From the NCBI GenBank assembly GCA_022376465.1, contig JACDTU010000010.1, positions 1,380,292-1,444,291 of the forward strand: 64,000 nucleotides of DNA, given 5' to 3'. Source of the stretch: Cubamyces lactineus (Eukaryota > Basidiomycota > Agaricomycetes > Polyporales > Polyporaceae). Positions 34,419 through 43,737 of the stretch are shown here, piece after piece. Each line of letters begins with the position of its first letter. Positions within the stretch are counted from its first letter, which is position 1. Both the position numbers and the translations under genes were made by a program. Under the pieces are notes generated by a model, which did not search any database, was not told where the DNA came from, and saw nothing but the letters and a program-made list of their open reading frames with translations.

Positions 34419-34932
34419 TGACTCTTAAACTATCAAGCATTAAGATGTCAATCATTAGAGAGCTTGTATCTATTCAATTACTAGCCCTAGCTTTTTGAAG
34501 ATAAGCGCATAGTAACTTATTCAGTTGAAAGCAAGTTAACAAGCAATACAAGTTTGTAATTTGCAAAGAGACTGAAAGCTAAGGGTCGCTCTGTAGTGTC
34601 GCCTCTTGTATACATGTACAGAGACCAGAGAGAGGAATGTTCTGGCGTATTCAAGGACTTTCTGGCATGTCGTAGTCAGTGCCAGTCGAACCTACTACCA
34701 CTGTGGCAGTGCTGCTGTGCACTGCAGGCGGCTGTGCAGAAGCGACTGTGCATCCCTATATGGTAAGTATAGAGTAAGTGCTAGAAAGTCCTAGCTAAGA
34801 CGAGAATGTTCCTGTCCTAAAGAACCATAGCTACAATCCTAGAGTCTGCCATATCCGTATGGTACATGGAACATAGCACAAGTCCATGACTAATTGTAAA
34901 GTTCGTAAACAACCTATCGTACATTCATAACA
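34419..34932 (-). repeat. Gypsy-B 5' LTR
   Basis: 514 bp, TG at 34419 and CA at 34931-34932. Almost the same as the LTR at 310-826. It is inserted in, or joined to, an old Gypsy-D-type LTR whose remaining 3' part begins at 34933. Confidence 0.88.
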
Positions 34933-35294
34933 GATAGTTAGGAACCTCATAGGAACAATAAAAGATGTCTGGGATAGGAAGAAGTAGAACAAAAATATGA
35001 AAGTAAGTGCCAAAAGATATGATCTCAGAGATAGCTCAGTAAGCAGCAGCCTCATGTAGGTAGCACCACAAGGAGTTATCTAAGACATATAAGTCATGGG
35101 GTGAGGGAAAGTCCAAAGTGCATAGTGCAAACAGAGTATGTAGTGCAAAGTGCAAATGGAGTATGGGAAATGGAGCCAGGGGTAAGGGATACAGAAGTGT
35201 GGAGTACGGAAAAGCAGAGTACATAAGTATGGAGTATGGATGGAGTACGGAGGTCTGGGGTTTGGACTTCAGGGTTACAACACAGAGCATAACA
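34933..35294 (+). repeat. 3' part of an old Gypsy-D-type LTR
   Basis: Aligns with 53430-53763 of the Gypsy-D LTR: GAACAATAAAAGATGTCTGG vs GAACAATAAGAGATGTACG-like, GATAGCTCAGTAAGCA, CTCATGTAGGTAGC, then a GGAGTA-repeat region ending GAGCATAACA. Where the young copy reads CGGAGTACGGAG, this one reads TGGAGTATGGAG. The 5' part is missing at the Gypsy-B border. Confidence 0.8.
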
Positions 35295-35659
35295 ATTGGC
35301 AACTGAATTTCTGACATGTGTATTCTAGATATATATTACTGAACAATATATTATGTATACATATAGTAACTAGCCAACAAAGTAAGTATTTGTGTTAACA
35401 ACAGTATATATAACAGTACAAGTAAAGTTTCAGAGAGTAAGTGAAGTTTGAGAGAGTACTGGTAATTCATTTAATGATCAGTGATCATGCATTAGGCTGC
35501 TACTATCATGCTTAACATGGCCTACAACATAGTGTGTATCCTAAGTCTACCTCCATTAATAGGTTTATGTGGTACAGAGCCATTTTGTTACAAAGAGAAA
35601 AATGCGGACATTTAGTGTTGATTCATAGAGAGTGGAAAGACTTCACAATTGCTGGTGGA
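35295..35659. other. AT-rich spacer
   Basis: No gene recognised. TATATA-rich at 35320-35420. Ends GTGGA, the left target duplication of the following solo LTR. Confidence 0.4.
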
Positions 35660-36520
35660 TGTTACAACCTATGCTTTGACTTTCATCTTTGGACACAACT
35701 CCGCATTTTCTGGACTTAACTCTGGACCTAACTTCGGATCATACCCCGGACTTATGTAACTTTGGACTTTACTCTGCCTTTTACTCCGCATCTAACCCCA
35801 CATTTCCGGGCTTAACTCCGGACATAACTTCAGAAATAACTTCGGATGTAACTCCAGATGTAACTCAGGAAATAACCCCAGAAATAACTCTGGACGTAAC
35901 CTAGAGGTACTCCAACTCCTTACTTCCTTACTCTGTCCTCCAATTCAGCTTGACCCCATGACTTTTGTGTCTCAGATAACCCTCATGGTTGTACCTATAT
36001 GAGGCCTTGCTGACTGAGCTATCAGTAGGATCAGTTTCCATACTTCATTTTGTTCTTTCATATCCCAGACATCTCTTATTATTCTTCCCCAGTTCCCAAC
36101 TATGTATAACTACTACTCTGGAATATAGTAGCTACTCAGTTCAGATACTTGTTGCTACCTATCATATTTTAAATTCTGTCTCCACCTCCACTTCTTGCCT
36201 GACTTCAACTCTGACTCCACAACTCCTATCCTGGTACACCTACTCCTTGTCCTTGTCCTACTCCTACTTCTATTTTGAATCCTTGTCTGAATTGAGGACA
36301 TCCCAGAAGGTTCTTAGGTGCATTGCCAAAAGCTTCGCCAAAGTCCTCCTCCTGCTGCACTTCCATCTGGACTTGAATCTACCTCTGAACTCTGAAACTC
36401 CGGACCTCTAGACTTCCTGAACTCCAGACTTCCAGGCCTTCAAACTCCAGACCTCCGGACTTCAGGAATCCCGAAGTCCAACCTCCTTAGCTCCGGACTT
36501 ATGCCAGCATGTTTATAACA
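35660..36520 (-). repeat. Solo LTR with target-site duplication GTGGA
   Basis: 861 bp. The minus strand starts TGTTATAAACATGCTGGCAT and ends GGTTGTAACA. GTGGA occurs directly on both sides (35655-35659 and 36521-36525), which proves a complete insertion followed by LTR-LTR recombination. Same family as 22898-23867, in opposite orientation. Its array of TAACTCCGGA-like units lies at 35695-35915. Confidence 0.95.
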
Positions 36521-36525
36521 GTGGA

Positions 36526-37673
36526 GCTACTGTACAAACACTATGAGACTGTGCGTTCAAATTCTGCTAATGGCAAATAGCTAAAAATGCACAAATGGTA
36601 TCAATACATTTTTTGCACTGAATCATCCCACATTTTGTGAATGAATGTATATTTTCCATGTGATTGGGTAGAGCAGCAAATTAATTCATCACATGCATGA
36701 GCACCTCAATTGTGGCTATAAATATTCTCAGCTAATTGTGCACTAATATGGGGTAAGGGTACTAATTAAATAATCACATTGTAAAGTATTACTAATCAAC
36801 TAATCTTGACTATTGGCAGGTAATTAGTAACAATTAGAGGTAATGATGTGCACGAAAGTTAATCTAATAAAACCAACCTCTGACTGAAGTAACTGGATCA
36901 GACGTTAGATCAAGAACACTCCACGAGTTTGTTTGTAGAACAAAAGTGGCTTAGATAGGACCCAGATTGTCCTCAGGTAGTTTACGAAGACCTCGGTATA
37001 GGTCTGATAACAATGACTAAGGCTTGATTGACAATGTTGACAAGTTCTCATAGGACTTCACTGAGGCTAAAGTTCAGGTGGGAAAAAGCTTTTTTTATTC
37101 TATGGGACTACCACTACTTATATATATGTATTGTGGGAAAATGTTAAAACAATAGAACCCTTAACAACAATGAGTGTTTTTGGTTGAACATAAAAGGGAA
37201 ACAAAGAGACATAAACAATAACAAGTCAAACAATAGAACTGGAGAACAATAAACTCTTTGACCAAAGTAACTGACGAAAGAGAATCAGAACAATAACACC
37301 TTTGCACAATTAGCCAACATGTGCTTCATTGTTCCACCAATTGGTTTCTTAAAAGGGATTTTACATTGTCTTCCTACTGCATGACATGATCACTGTGAGT
37401 CATTCCTGGTTCCAACAGTTCCAACAGGTCTTGAATGCTGTCACCTTGCTCAATATTGTCCATCTCGGTTTCCACCATTGATCCTTCATTGGCATCCTCC
37501 AAGTCGACCAGATCTGTCTGCATCCTAACACCCACTATCACAGCTGTGTGCATGTCTATCTCCGCCCAGTACCAGAGACTACTGTACGTACTGTAGTTGG
37601 ACATTTGGACATTCCCTCCATCTTTCTGTTGTGTTCTTCACTGCTATGAATTCTTCCAGAGGGTTCTCTACCT
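36526..37673. other. AT-rich stretch without a supported gene
   Basis: Mostly non-coding in appearance. A minus-strand frame at 37374-37604 (SLWYWAEIDMHTAVIVGVRM, then an acidic tail DNIEQGDSIQDLLELLEPG) has coding-like composition and may be the C-terminus of an unidentified decayed protein. I see no LTR ends or inverted repeats. Confidence 0.35.
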
Positions 37674-37965
37674 ATGATACCATATGACACAATACTTGCA
37701 CCATTGTTTTACTCAGGATATGAGCCTCTTGAGCTCATTCACACTAATCTTGATGGGCCAATGCGCACTGCGTCAGTTGGTAGTGGATTCAAATACTTTG
37801 CTAGCTTCATTGATGACTACTCTGGTCTTGCCTGTGCTTACTTCCTGAAGTACAAGCCAGACACCTTCAAAGTGTTCAAGGACTTCAAGGCTTGGGCTGA
37901 GAATCAAACCGGGAGGAAATCAAGCAAGTCTGCTCTAATCATGGTGGGGAGTATACGTCAAACGA
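37674..37965 (+). pseudogene. Copia integrase, first part (cut by Gypsy-C)
   Basis: PLELIHTNLDGPMRTASVGS, FASFIDDYSGLACAYFLKYK (first catalytic Asp region), KDFKAWAENQTGRK, then in a shifted frame HGGEYTSN, which stops at the Gypsy-C border. The next codon GAG is split GA/G by the insertion, and the protein resumes at 52347 with EFSEL. A 1-nt shift near 37920 shows this copy was already decayed or decayed later. Confidence 0.88.
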
Positions 37966-39039
37966 TGATGCGTCTAACCCACCCGTAAGGGAAGGATACT
38001 ACTCAGGCCGAGAGCCTTTGTAGGTCGAGGCCTGCTAGCAGGGGAGAAGGGAGAGGACGCGAAGGAGAGGGGAGGTTGGAGTCGGGTGCCCTGTGACTAG
38101 CACGGGCCGTAGTGAAGCCTAGGACCAAAAAGGGGGTGGATAGAGAGGGTTGGCGGGCCTTTGCGAAGAGTGTAAAGCTGCGCGAGAGCGCGGAGGGAGA
38201 GTTTGCGGCTTCTGCTGGGAGAGAGGAAAGAAAAGGGCAAGGGGAGAGGAGCGCAGGGTTCCGCGCGAAGACTGTTGCAACTCGCCTGACGTGGCACTCC
38301 CAATACACGTTCCGCACCTGTCCGTTTCGCCGATTTTACAGATTTCGCAGAATTTCGCAAACTTTCGCGGAGTCCGTTTTCGCAGCTTCGCGTGATTTCG
38401 CAACTACGCGGTTTTCGCCAGTTTTCGCAAGGGTCGTCGCAAGAGATTCGCAGTTCGCAGTTTCGCAAGGATTCGCAGCTCGCAGTTTCGCAAGGGTTCG
38501 CAGTTCGCAGTGTTCGCAGTTCGCAGTTTCGCAGTTCGCAGTTCGCAGATTTCGCAGATTTCGCAGGTCGTAAATATCACAACTGAGAGACCCTAAGGGT
38601 ATGGGGGAAAGGGCATCTGAGTTCTCTGGCCCTCTGGGGCGTGTACTTTACAGGGGAGCGCTGTGCTACAGTCCATCAAGTCTTGGCAAGTCCGCGTGGC
38701 CTCGCCGCGAGGCTGACTCACTATGCAGCCTCTCCGCAACCTCCTATAGGCTCTGTGCTGCCCCTTGCGTGATATGGCGCCATTCCGCGAGGTTTCCGTC
38801 GGACAATGCGGTCCGTAGGTGGGCGTGACACGTCCGCGAGGTCGAGGAGATGAATGCGGGACCAGGGATGTGCGTGCGAACTGCTCCGCTCGCGCGTGAA
38901 GGGTTTCGCGAAGGTGTGAAGGCGCGAAGCGTCGCGTGGAGTCGCAGCTAGCGGGAGCAGGATTGAAGGAGAAGGAAGCGGGGATCGCGAAGTCGCGCCG
39001 GCGCTCTGCTCCGAGCCTGGGATGGCACCATGCGCATCA
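37966..39039 (-). repeat. Gypsy-C 3' LTR
   Basis: 1074 bp. It contains the TTCGCAG array (38341-38566). The ORFs read inside it recur in the other LTR and are not treated as genes. Confidence 0.95.
38341..38566 (+). repeat. TTCGCAG array in the Gypsy-C LTR
   Basis: About 25 imperfect copies of TTCGCAG/TTCGCAA, some separated by one to four bases, spread over 226 bp. The same array is at 51648-51873 in the other LTR. Such arrays can be binding sites for a regulatory protein; no binding is shown. Confidence 0.85.
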
Positions 39040-39053
39040 TCTCCCCCTCACTG
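39040..39053 (-). promoter_or_regulatory. Gypsy-C 3' polypurine tract
   Basis: Minus strand TCAGTGAGGGGGAGA directly precedes the 3' LTR. Part of a 35-bp block repeated inside pol at 45337-45371. Confidence 0.8.
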
Positions 39054-39103
39054 AAATCTCGACTGTCCTCAGTCGGTGCGACCGCGGGGTGTGGATTTAC
39101 GGG

Positions 39104-39110
39104 CTTATAT
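39104..39110 (+). promoter_or_regulatory. TATA box for antisense gene A
   Basis: TATATAA in CGGGCTTATATAACCGGCC, 45 bp before the start codon of gene A, on the strand opposite to gag-pol. It lies inside the element and not in the LTR, so the antisense gene appears to have its own promoter. Confidence 0.65.
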
Positions 39111-39154
39111 AACCGGCCCCATCCCCAGCGAGCCCGGGAACTGATACGCACTCC

Positions 39155-39756
39155 ATGGCGTCCTTGCGGTTTCTAGAAGCAACCTGCGAAGAACTCCTGC
39201 ACGCGGTGCGCGAGCCTGCCCATACTGGAGTCCTTGGCTGCCTAGTAGCCCTGGAATTGATGCGCGAAGACTTCCTCCGCTATGGCGAGGACTGGCGAAA
39301 CTGGAGGGGAGAATGGGAGGCTACTCTTGAACGGTTCCTCACAGCTTTTGTAAGCTACCCGCTGCTATTGCTTGCGCGCTAGGCTCGCTCATACTCGCTT
39401 CGCAGGAGGCTTTTGCTATGACCGCCGTGGAGAGTGAGGAAGTACTGTCCGCAATCGACCGGCTGGAGAGGGCCCTCGCTGGGCCTGTCATTGACCCTTC
39501 TCTCGCTCGCGCGACACGCAGGCGCCTCTACAAGATCACACGCGATGTTCGCGCCGCCCGAGCGAACCTCCTCCGCGCACGGCTAGATCTGTTATCGCAG
39601 CAGGCTGAGGCCATCCAACACATTGTCTTCCGCCTCCACCCTACGCCTGCAGAAGATGTGATACGGGTGCGCGGGGTGTTGGAGGGGGTATCGCGATTGG
39701 AGCGGGAGTGGCTGAGAGAGTCCTATCAAGACTGGGAGTTGCTGCGACGCGAGTAA
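39155..39756 (+). CDS. Gypsy-C antisense gene A: small helical protein, two exons
   Basis: Exon 1 39155-39349, intron 39350-39405 (56 bp, GTAAGC...CGCAG, phase 0), exon 2 39406-39756. Predicted 181 aa. Exon 1 alone stops soon after the donor, and exon 2 joins in frame, which supports the intron. The protein is predicted to be almost wholly helical and charged: EWEATLERFLTAF, AIDRLERALAGPVIDPSLAR, RDVRAARANLLRARLDLLSQ, RGVLEGVSRLEREWLRESYQ. No known domain, signal or membrane segment. It resembles gene B in the exon 2 pattern (DRLERAL vs QRIETAL; LEGVSRLERE vs IVATHRLSRE) and in intron position, so the two may be paralogues. A TATA box is 45 bp upstream. Function unknown. Confidence 0.72.
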
Positions 39757-39905
39757 AGGGGGAAAGGGTACAGGAGCGGTAGGAAGAGTCGACGGACACG
39801 TGTAGGGGGGGCGTGGCAGGCCTCGCGGCAGGTTAGACTGGGAAGCAGGACCCGCGGCGAAATCCAGAGGGGTATTATCGATGAGATGCGAGTGATACCT
39901 GGCGG

Positions 39906-39911
39906 TATAAA
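39906..39911 (+). promoter_or_regulatory. TATA box for antisense gene B
   Basis: TATAAA in GGCGGTATAAATGCG, about 40 bp before the ATG at 39952. It favours that start over the in-frame ATG at 39886, which lies upstream of the box. Confidence 0.55.
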
Positions 39912-39951
39912 TGCGCGAAGCCAGTACCCCAGTCTTGCGAACCTTCGCGAC

Positions 39952-40591
39952 ATGAATACCCTCCCTGGCATCGCCGATGCAGTCGCAGGCCTCCGCCTGG
40001 AGACCGAACAGCTCGCGCGCGATCAGTTGGAAGCTCAGGTCGCCGAGCTGGAGTTCATGCATGAATCGGAAGGCTTCGCGCCTAAGGACTGGGTCGCGGC
40101 GGTGGAGGAATGTGTCTTTCGCTTGGTGCGACCTTCTGTCTTCGTCGCGAACCAAGGCCGCTAAACCTGTCCTGTAGCGCGCCTTCCTGTCTATCTGCCA
40201 CGGATCGGGTGGAGTCGAGCCCATCTTGCAACGCATCGAAACTGCTCTTCGTCATGAGAGCCTCGCGCCAGAGCTACTTGTCAAGTTCCGCGACGGTGCC
40301 TTCCTTGCTCAGCAGGATGTCGCGCGACTCCAGTACCGCAGCGCAAGAGCTCGCTTAGCCAAGTATCGCGACGAACTCCAGAGTATGAACCAGGTGCTCT
40401 ATCGCGCTGGACCAGAGCGGTTTATCTCTCTCGCGCGAACCCAAGACATCATTGTCGCGACCCATCGCCTCTCGCGCGAAGTGGACTGCAAGCTCGCGGC
40501 CTGCGAGACGGAGGCCGGAGGCGAAGAAGGCTCGCGCGCACGCCAAAGACTTCAGGGGCGACTAGGAGAAGGGGACGGTAGGGTGGAGTAG
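39952..40591 (+). CDS. Gypsy-C antisense gene B: small helical protein, two exons
   Basis: Exon 1 39952-40125, intron 40126-40177 (52 bp, weak donor GTGCGA, CTAAAC branch-like site, acceptor CTGTAG, phase 0), exon 2 40178-40591. Predicted 195 aa. The unspliced frame stops at 40164, while exon 2 is open from the acceptor. Helical and charged: ETEQLARDQLEAQVAELEFM, PKDWVAAVEECVFRL, then PILQRIETALRHESLAPELL, SARARLAKYRDELQSMNQVL, TQDIIVATHRLSREVDCKLA. The likeness to gene A and the shared intron site suggest a tandem duplication. The donor is the weakest part of the model. No known domain. Confidence 0.62.
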
Positions 40592-41060
40592 AGTGGCAGA
40601 GCTCTAGGATCGAAGCCCGTAGAATAGAGTTCGAGAATGTGAGCCTCCTCCCTTCGCGCGAAAATCCCCGCTCTTTGCTCGCATGGGCCCTTGCAGGAGG
40701 ATCTCGGCAGCATCGCATTGCTAGCGCCCCGCCATTGTCACTCTACTCAACCCTCCAGTCTGCATTGTCTGCGCTGCCGAGGGAGTCCGCTTGCGATGGC
40801 CCATTGTGAGAGGTGCACCGCCACCAGAAGACAATAGAGTTCGCGCGAATAGCGCCCGTCGCTAGATCGGTGTATGTCAAATAGAAGCTCGCGCAAGGCG
40901 CTTGCAGAGTTCGCCGAGTTGATTCAGGGTCATATGGGCGTGCGAAGGTGCTCGCGAAGGGGGGACATAAGAGGTGAGGGGGTCTGCGGAGTCTTGTCGC
41001 GCCCCTCTTTTCGCACTTTCTTGAGTACTCCCTTTCTTGCTTGGCTTGCCCCTCGCTCCC
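40592..41060. other. Intergenic region between antisense genes B and C
   Basis: About 470 bp with several TTCGCGCGAA-type palindromes. It probably holds the promoter of gene C; an ACATAAG at 40965 is the nearest TATA-like sequence. No gene of its own seen. Confidence 0.4.
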
Positions 41061-43224
41061 ATGTCTGCCGCCTCCTCCCCTGACCGCAAGAAGGCCATTC
41101 GCGCCGGGCGCAACACGTTCGACGAGCTCTGGAAGTGCTACCCAGAGGGTAGCGCCGAGGTAGAGGACTATGAGAGGGCCACCGCGGACATCCTCGCGGT
41201 ATTGGTAAGTTCCTTCGCGGCTTGTTCCCGTCCTTCGCGCAGCTGACATCCAGGGTAGGAGGAACTAAAGGAAGCCGGCGCGAGCCCTGACCTCCTGGAG
41301 GAGCTCGTGGACCGCGTCGTGAAGGCGTCCATGGAGGTCGCGGACGCGGAGGTGTGGAAGAACCTCACCAGCGCGCCTGGCCCTTGGCACCACCCTCTCT
41401 ACCGCGAGGGCTTTTACCGCCTCGCGTCTGATGAGACCATCGCAGAGCATAATAGGCGAGCAGACGAATACAATGCGGGGGTTGAAGAGCCGGAGGAGGA
41501 GGGTGAGGACCCTGAAGTGGAGGAGGACGAGCGCGACGAGCTTGTAGGTGACGCGAGTGGGGCTAACGACCCGCAGGAAGAGGAAACCCAGGAGGAGATC
41601 TCGACCCCTGCCTCGGCGAATCGAGCTACTCGCAGCCAAGGCCGGGCCACCACCTCGCGAGCCGCGACAAGCGAGGGCAAAGGTAAGGGCAAGGAGAAGG
41701 CGGGTCCCCCTTCGCGCGCGACCGCGAAGCATCAGCGTTCCCCTTCGGCGGAGGACGAAGATGCTGAGGGGTCTGCGAAGAAGAAGGCCCCTGCTCGCGC
41801 GTCCAAGAAGGCTCGTCGCGACCCACCACCGCAGCTCCCTGCGGCCTACTATCCAGGCGCGAAGGTCCCGGACCAAGGGGTAAGTTTCCCCCTCGCTGGC
41901 TTTTCGCGCGAACTCGCTGATGTGTCTTGTAGTGCGTTCGCTGCAAGAAGAAGGCATGCGTCCTCCATGCGAATCTTCCCAAGTGCGACCAGTGCTTTTT
42001 CGACCGCGGCGGCTGCTACATTGAAGGGAACAAGTCGTACACGGAATGGTACGACAAGGAGGGGTATGACCGGGGTAAGTCGTGTCCTCGCGCCTTCGCG
42101 AACTGCGCTAACTTCGCCTGCTTCCTCTGTCTAGCCATTCGCGTCGCCGCGGAGACTGCCTCCGAGATCATGGCGCAGCGCAACACTCGCGAGAGTGACC
42201 TCCCGCAGTACGTGAAGGACTTTCGCAAGGGGAAGGTAGGCAGCAAGGAGCCGGAAGTGCGCCCTGCCGCATCCTCCGCCTCCTCAGCAAAGCCAACTCC
42301 ATCTGGGTCCGCTAACAAGCCGCGCCCCCGCCCTGCTGCCAAGGTTGCGGAGGGGAAGGCAGTCGCGACTCCGCGGGTGGTTACCCCCGTAGCGGGATCC
42401 TCTTCGCGACCCAATCGCGCCTTCGTCCTAGTAAGTCGCTGACAGTTGCCCTCTTGCGTACAGCGCTAAACTGACTCCCCTAGTCCCAGGTGACTCCCGC
42501 CGCTAGTGTGGCGTCGCACGGTCGCAACTCTGTAGAGACTCCGAGTAGGCCCCCTGCGAGTGCTGCGAGACCATTGGTGGCTGACTCCCCGGCAGTAGGT
42601 GTGCCGGCTGTCGTCTCCTCCGCTCCTCGCGTCGCAGCACCTCGCGCGTCGCTCCCCGCTGCGCCCGCTGTCCGCGCGAGTCCTCGCAACCCTGCCACGC
42701 AACTCTTCGCGCAGGTCCCTGCCGTCGCAAACCCTGCGCCTGTTCCGCCGCCTACCCTCGCGAACAACCCTTCCCTGCCTCTGCTCCCTCCGCTGCCGCC
42801 TCCGCTGGTGCTGAACCCTGCTCCGGCCTACCTCACCTCGAGCCCGCCGGGCGTGCAGATGGTCGACGCCTTCCTGGAGGACGAAACCGCGCGGTTCCGC
42901 CAGCTCATGGGCGGGTACCTTCAGCAAGCGCTCCGCTGGCAGAACGACCTTCGCGAAGCATACTCTGCGGCACTGCCCAACGTCACGAACATCGGGGCAC
43001 TCCACATCACTGCCCTCCGACTCGAGCGCGACTTCGCGAGCGCGCGCTGCCAGGCCTACGGCGCTATCGCCTCCGACCAACATCAGCGCATCCAGCAGTT
43101 GATCACGGAGCTCGTTCGCCTCAACCCGGAGATGTACCCGAACGGTGCGCCGCACCCGGACGGTCCTGAGGGTGGTGCTGGCGCGAGTGCAAGCGCCGCG
43201 GCGGGCTCCGGCTCGCGAAACTAG
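41061..43224 (+). CDS. Gypsy-C antisense gene C: six-cysteine cluster protein, five exons
   Basis: Exons 41061-41204, 41259-41879, 41933-42074, 42135-42430 and 42484-43224; four introns of 53-60 bp, all GTAAGT with TAG acceptors, phases 0, 0, 1, 0. Predicted 647 aa with no stop. N-terminal: DELWKCYPEGSAEVEDYERA, HHPLYREGFYRLASDETIAE. Then an acidic segment, Thr/Ala-rich and Lys-rich basic runs (EGKGKGKEKAG, KKKAPARASKKARRD; nuclear-signal-like), and a cysteine cluster at 256-283: C-X2-C-X4-C-X8-C-X2-C-X6-C, close to but not within the Zn(II)2Cys6 consensus. A Pro/Ala-rich linker leads to a helical C-terminus (MVDAFLEDETARFRQLMGGY). Likely nuclear, possibly DNA-binding. It converges with pol. 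Function unknown. Confidence 0.78.
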
Positions 43225-43737
43225 TGAGTGCGACGTCTTGGTATTGCGGACTTGTAGATAGCAGTCGCATACGTGGCTTCTTGGGCTCTCGCATGGCGCC
43301 TGGCGCGCAACGGGGTGTTTCGCGAGTTCGGTAGCTGTCGCCTCAGGTCTCCGCATGGTACGCAAGCAGCTCGGTCGGTTGTCGCGGACTTGTATGTTCG
43401 GTTCTTGATATCGCCGCCCTCCTCCTCTCCTTCGCATACGGACCTGTAGATAGTTAGCGTATCCTGCCTGTAGGTATTGTCGCTGGAGTCAAAGGTACAT
43501 AGAGAAAACTTAATAGAAGAAAATTGTACAGCTCGCGAAGTGGTCTGCGTCAGGCTTGTGGAGCAGCGAGGAGGAAAAACAAAAGAGTGTGGGTGGTTTT
43601 CGCGTGAACTCATAAGTTCTCAAGGAATGACTGGTGTGTGCACTAAACTCGCGCGGATAATGGAATGCAATGAGAGGGGATGGGATTGGAACTGAGAAAG
43701 ATACGTATACATGTGTGAAACACTGGGAGAAGGGTTG
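43225..43737. other. Convergent 3' region between gene C and Gypsy-C pol
   Basis: 513 bp between the stops of two genes on opposite strands. It should hold both 3' ends. No supported gene. Confidence 0.5.

Larger units (their letters stand above)
26306..34932 (-). mobile_element. Gypsy-B: Ty3/gypsy chromovirus with an extra 3' ORF, decayed
   Basis: 8.6 kb between two TG...CA LTRs. Order along the minus strand: 5' LTR (34419-34932), Gag, protease, RT, RNase H, integrase, chromodomain, an extra ORF, polypurine tract (26822-26836), 3' LTR (26306-26821). Flanks TAGCG and GATAG do not form a target duplication, and the left flank is Tc1 while the right flank is an old LTR, so the two ends may not come from one insertion. 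The LTRs differ at about forty positions, mostly transitions. Confidence 0.85.

Noticed and set aside
38097..38573. Overlapping ORFs of 94-153 codons on both strands in the Gypsy-C LTR, repeated at 51404-51880
   Set aside because: They lie in the TTCGCAG array and its border, occur in both LTRs, and exist in several frames at once because the repeat contains no stop. No domain or start context supports them.
41265..42414. Minus-strand ORFs opposite gene C
   Set aside because: Low-complexity Arg/Ser/Leu translations on the strand opposite a well-supported five-exon gene.
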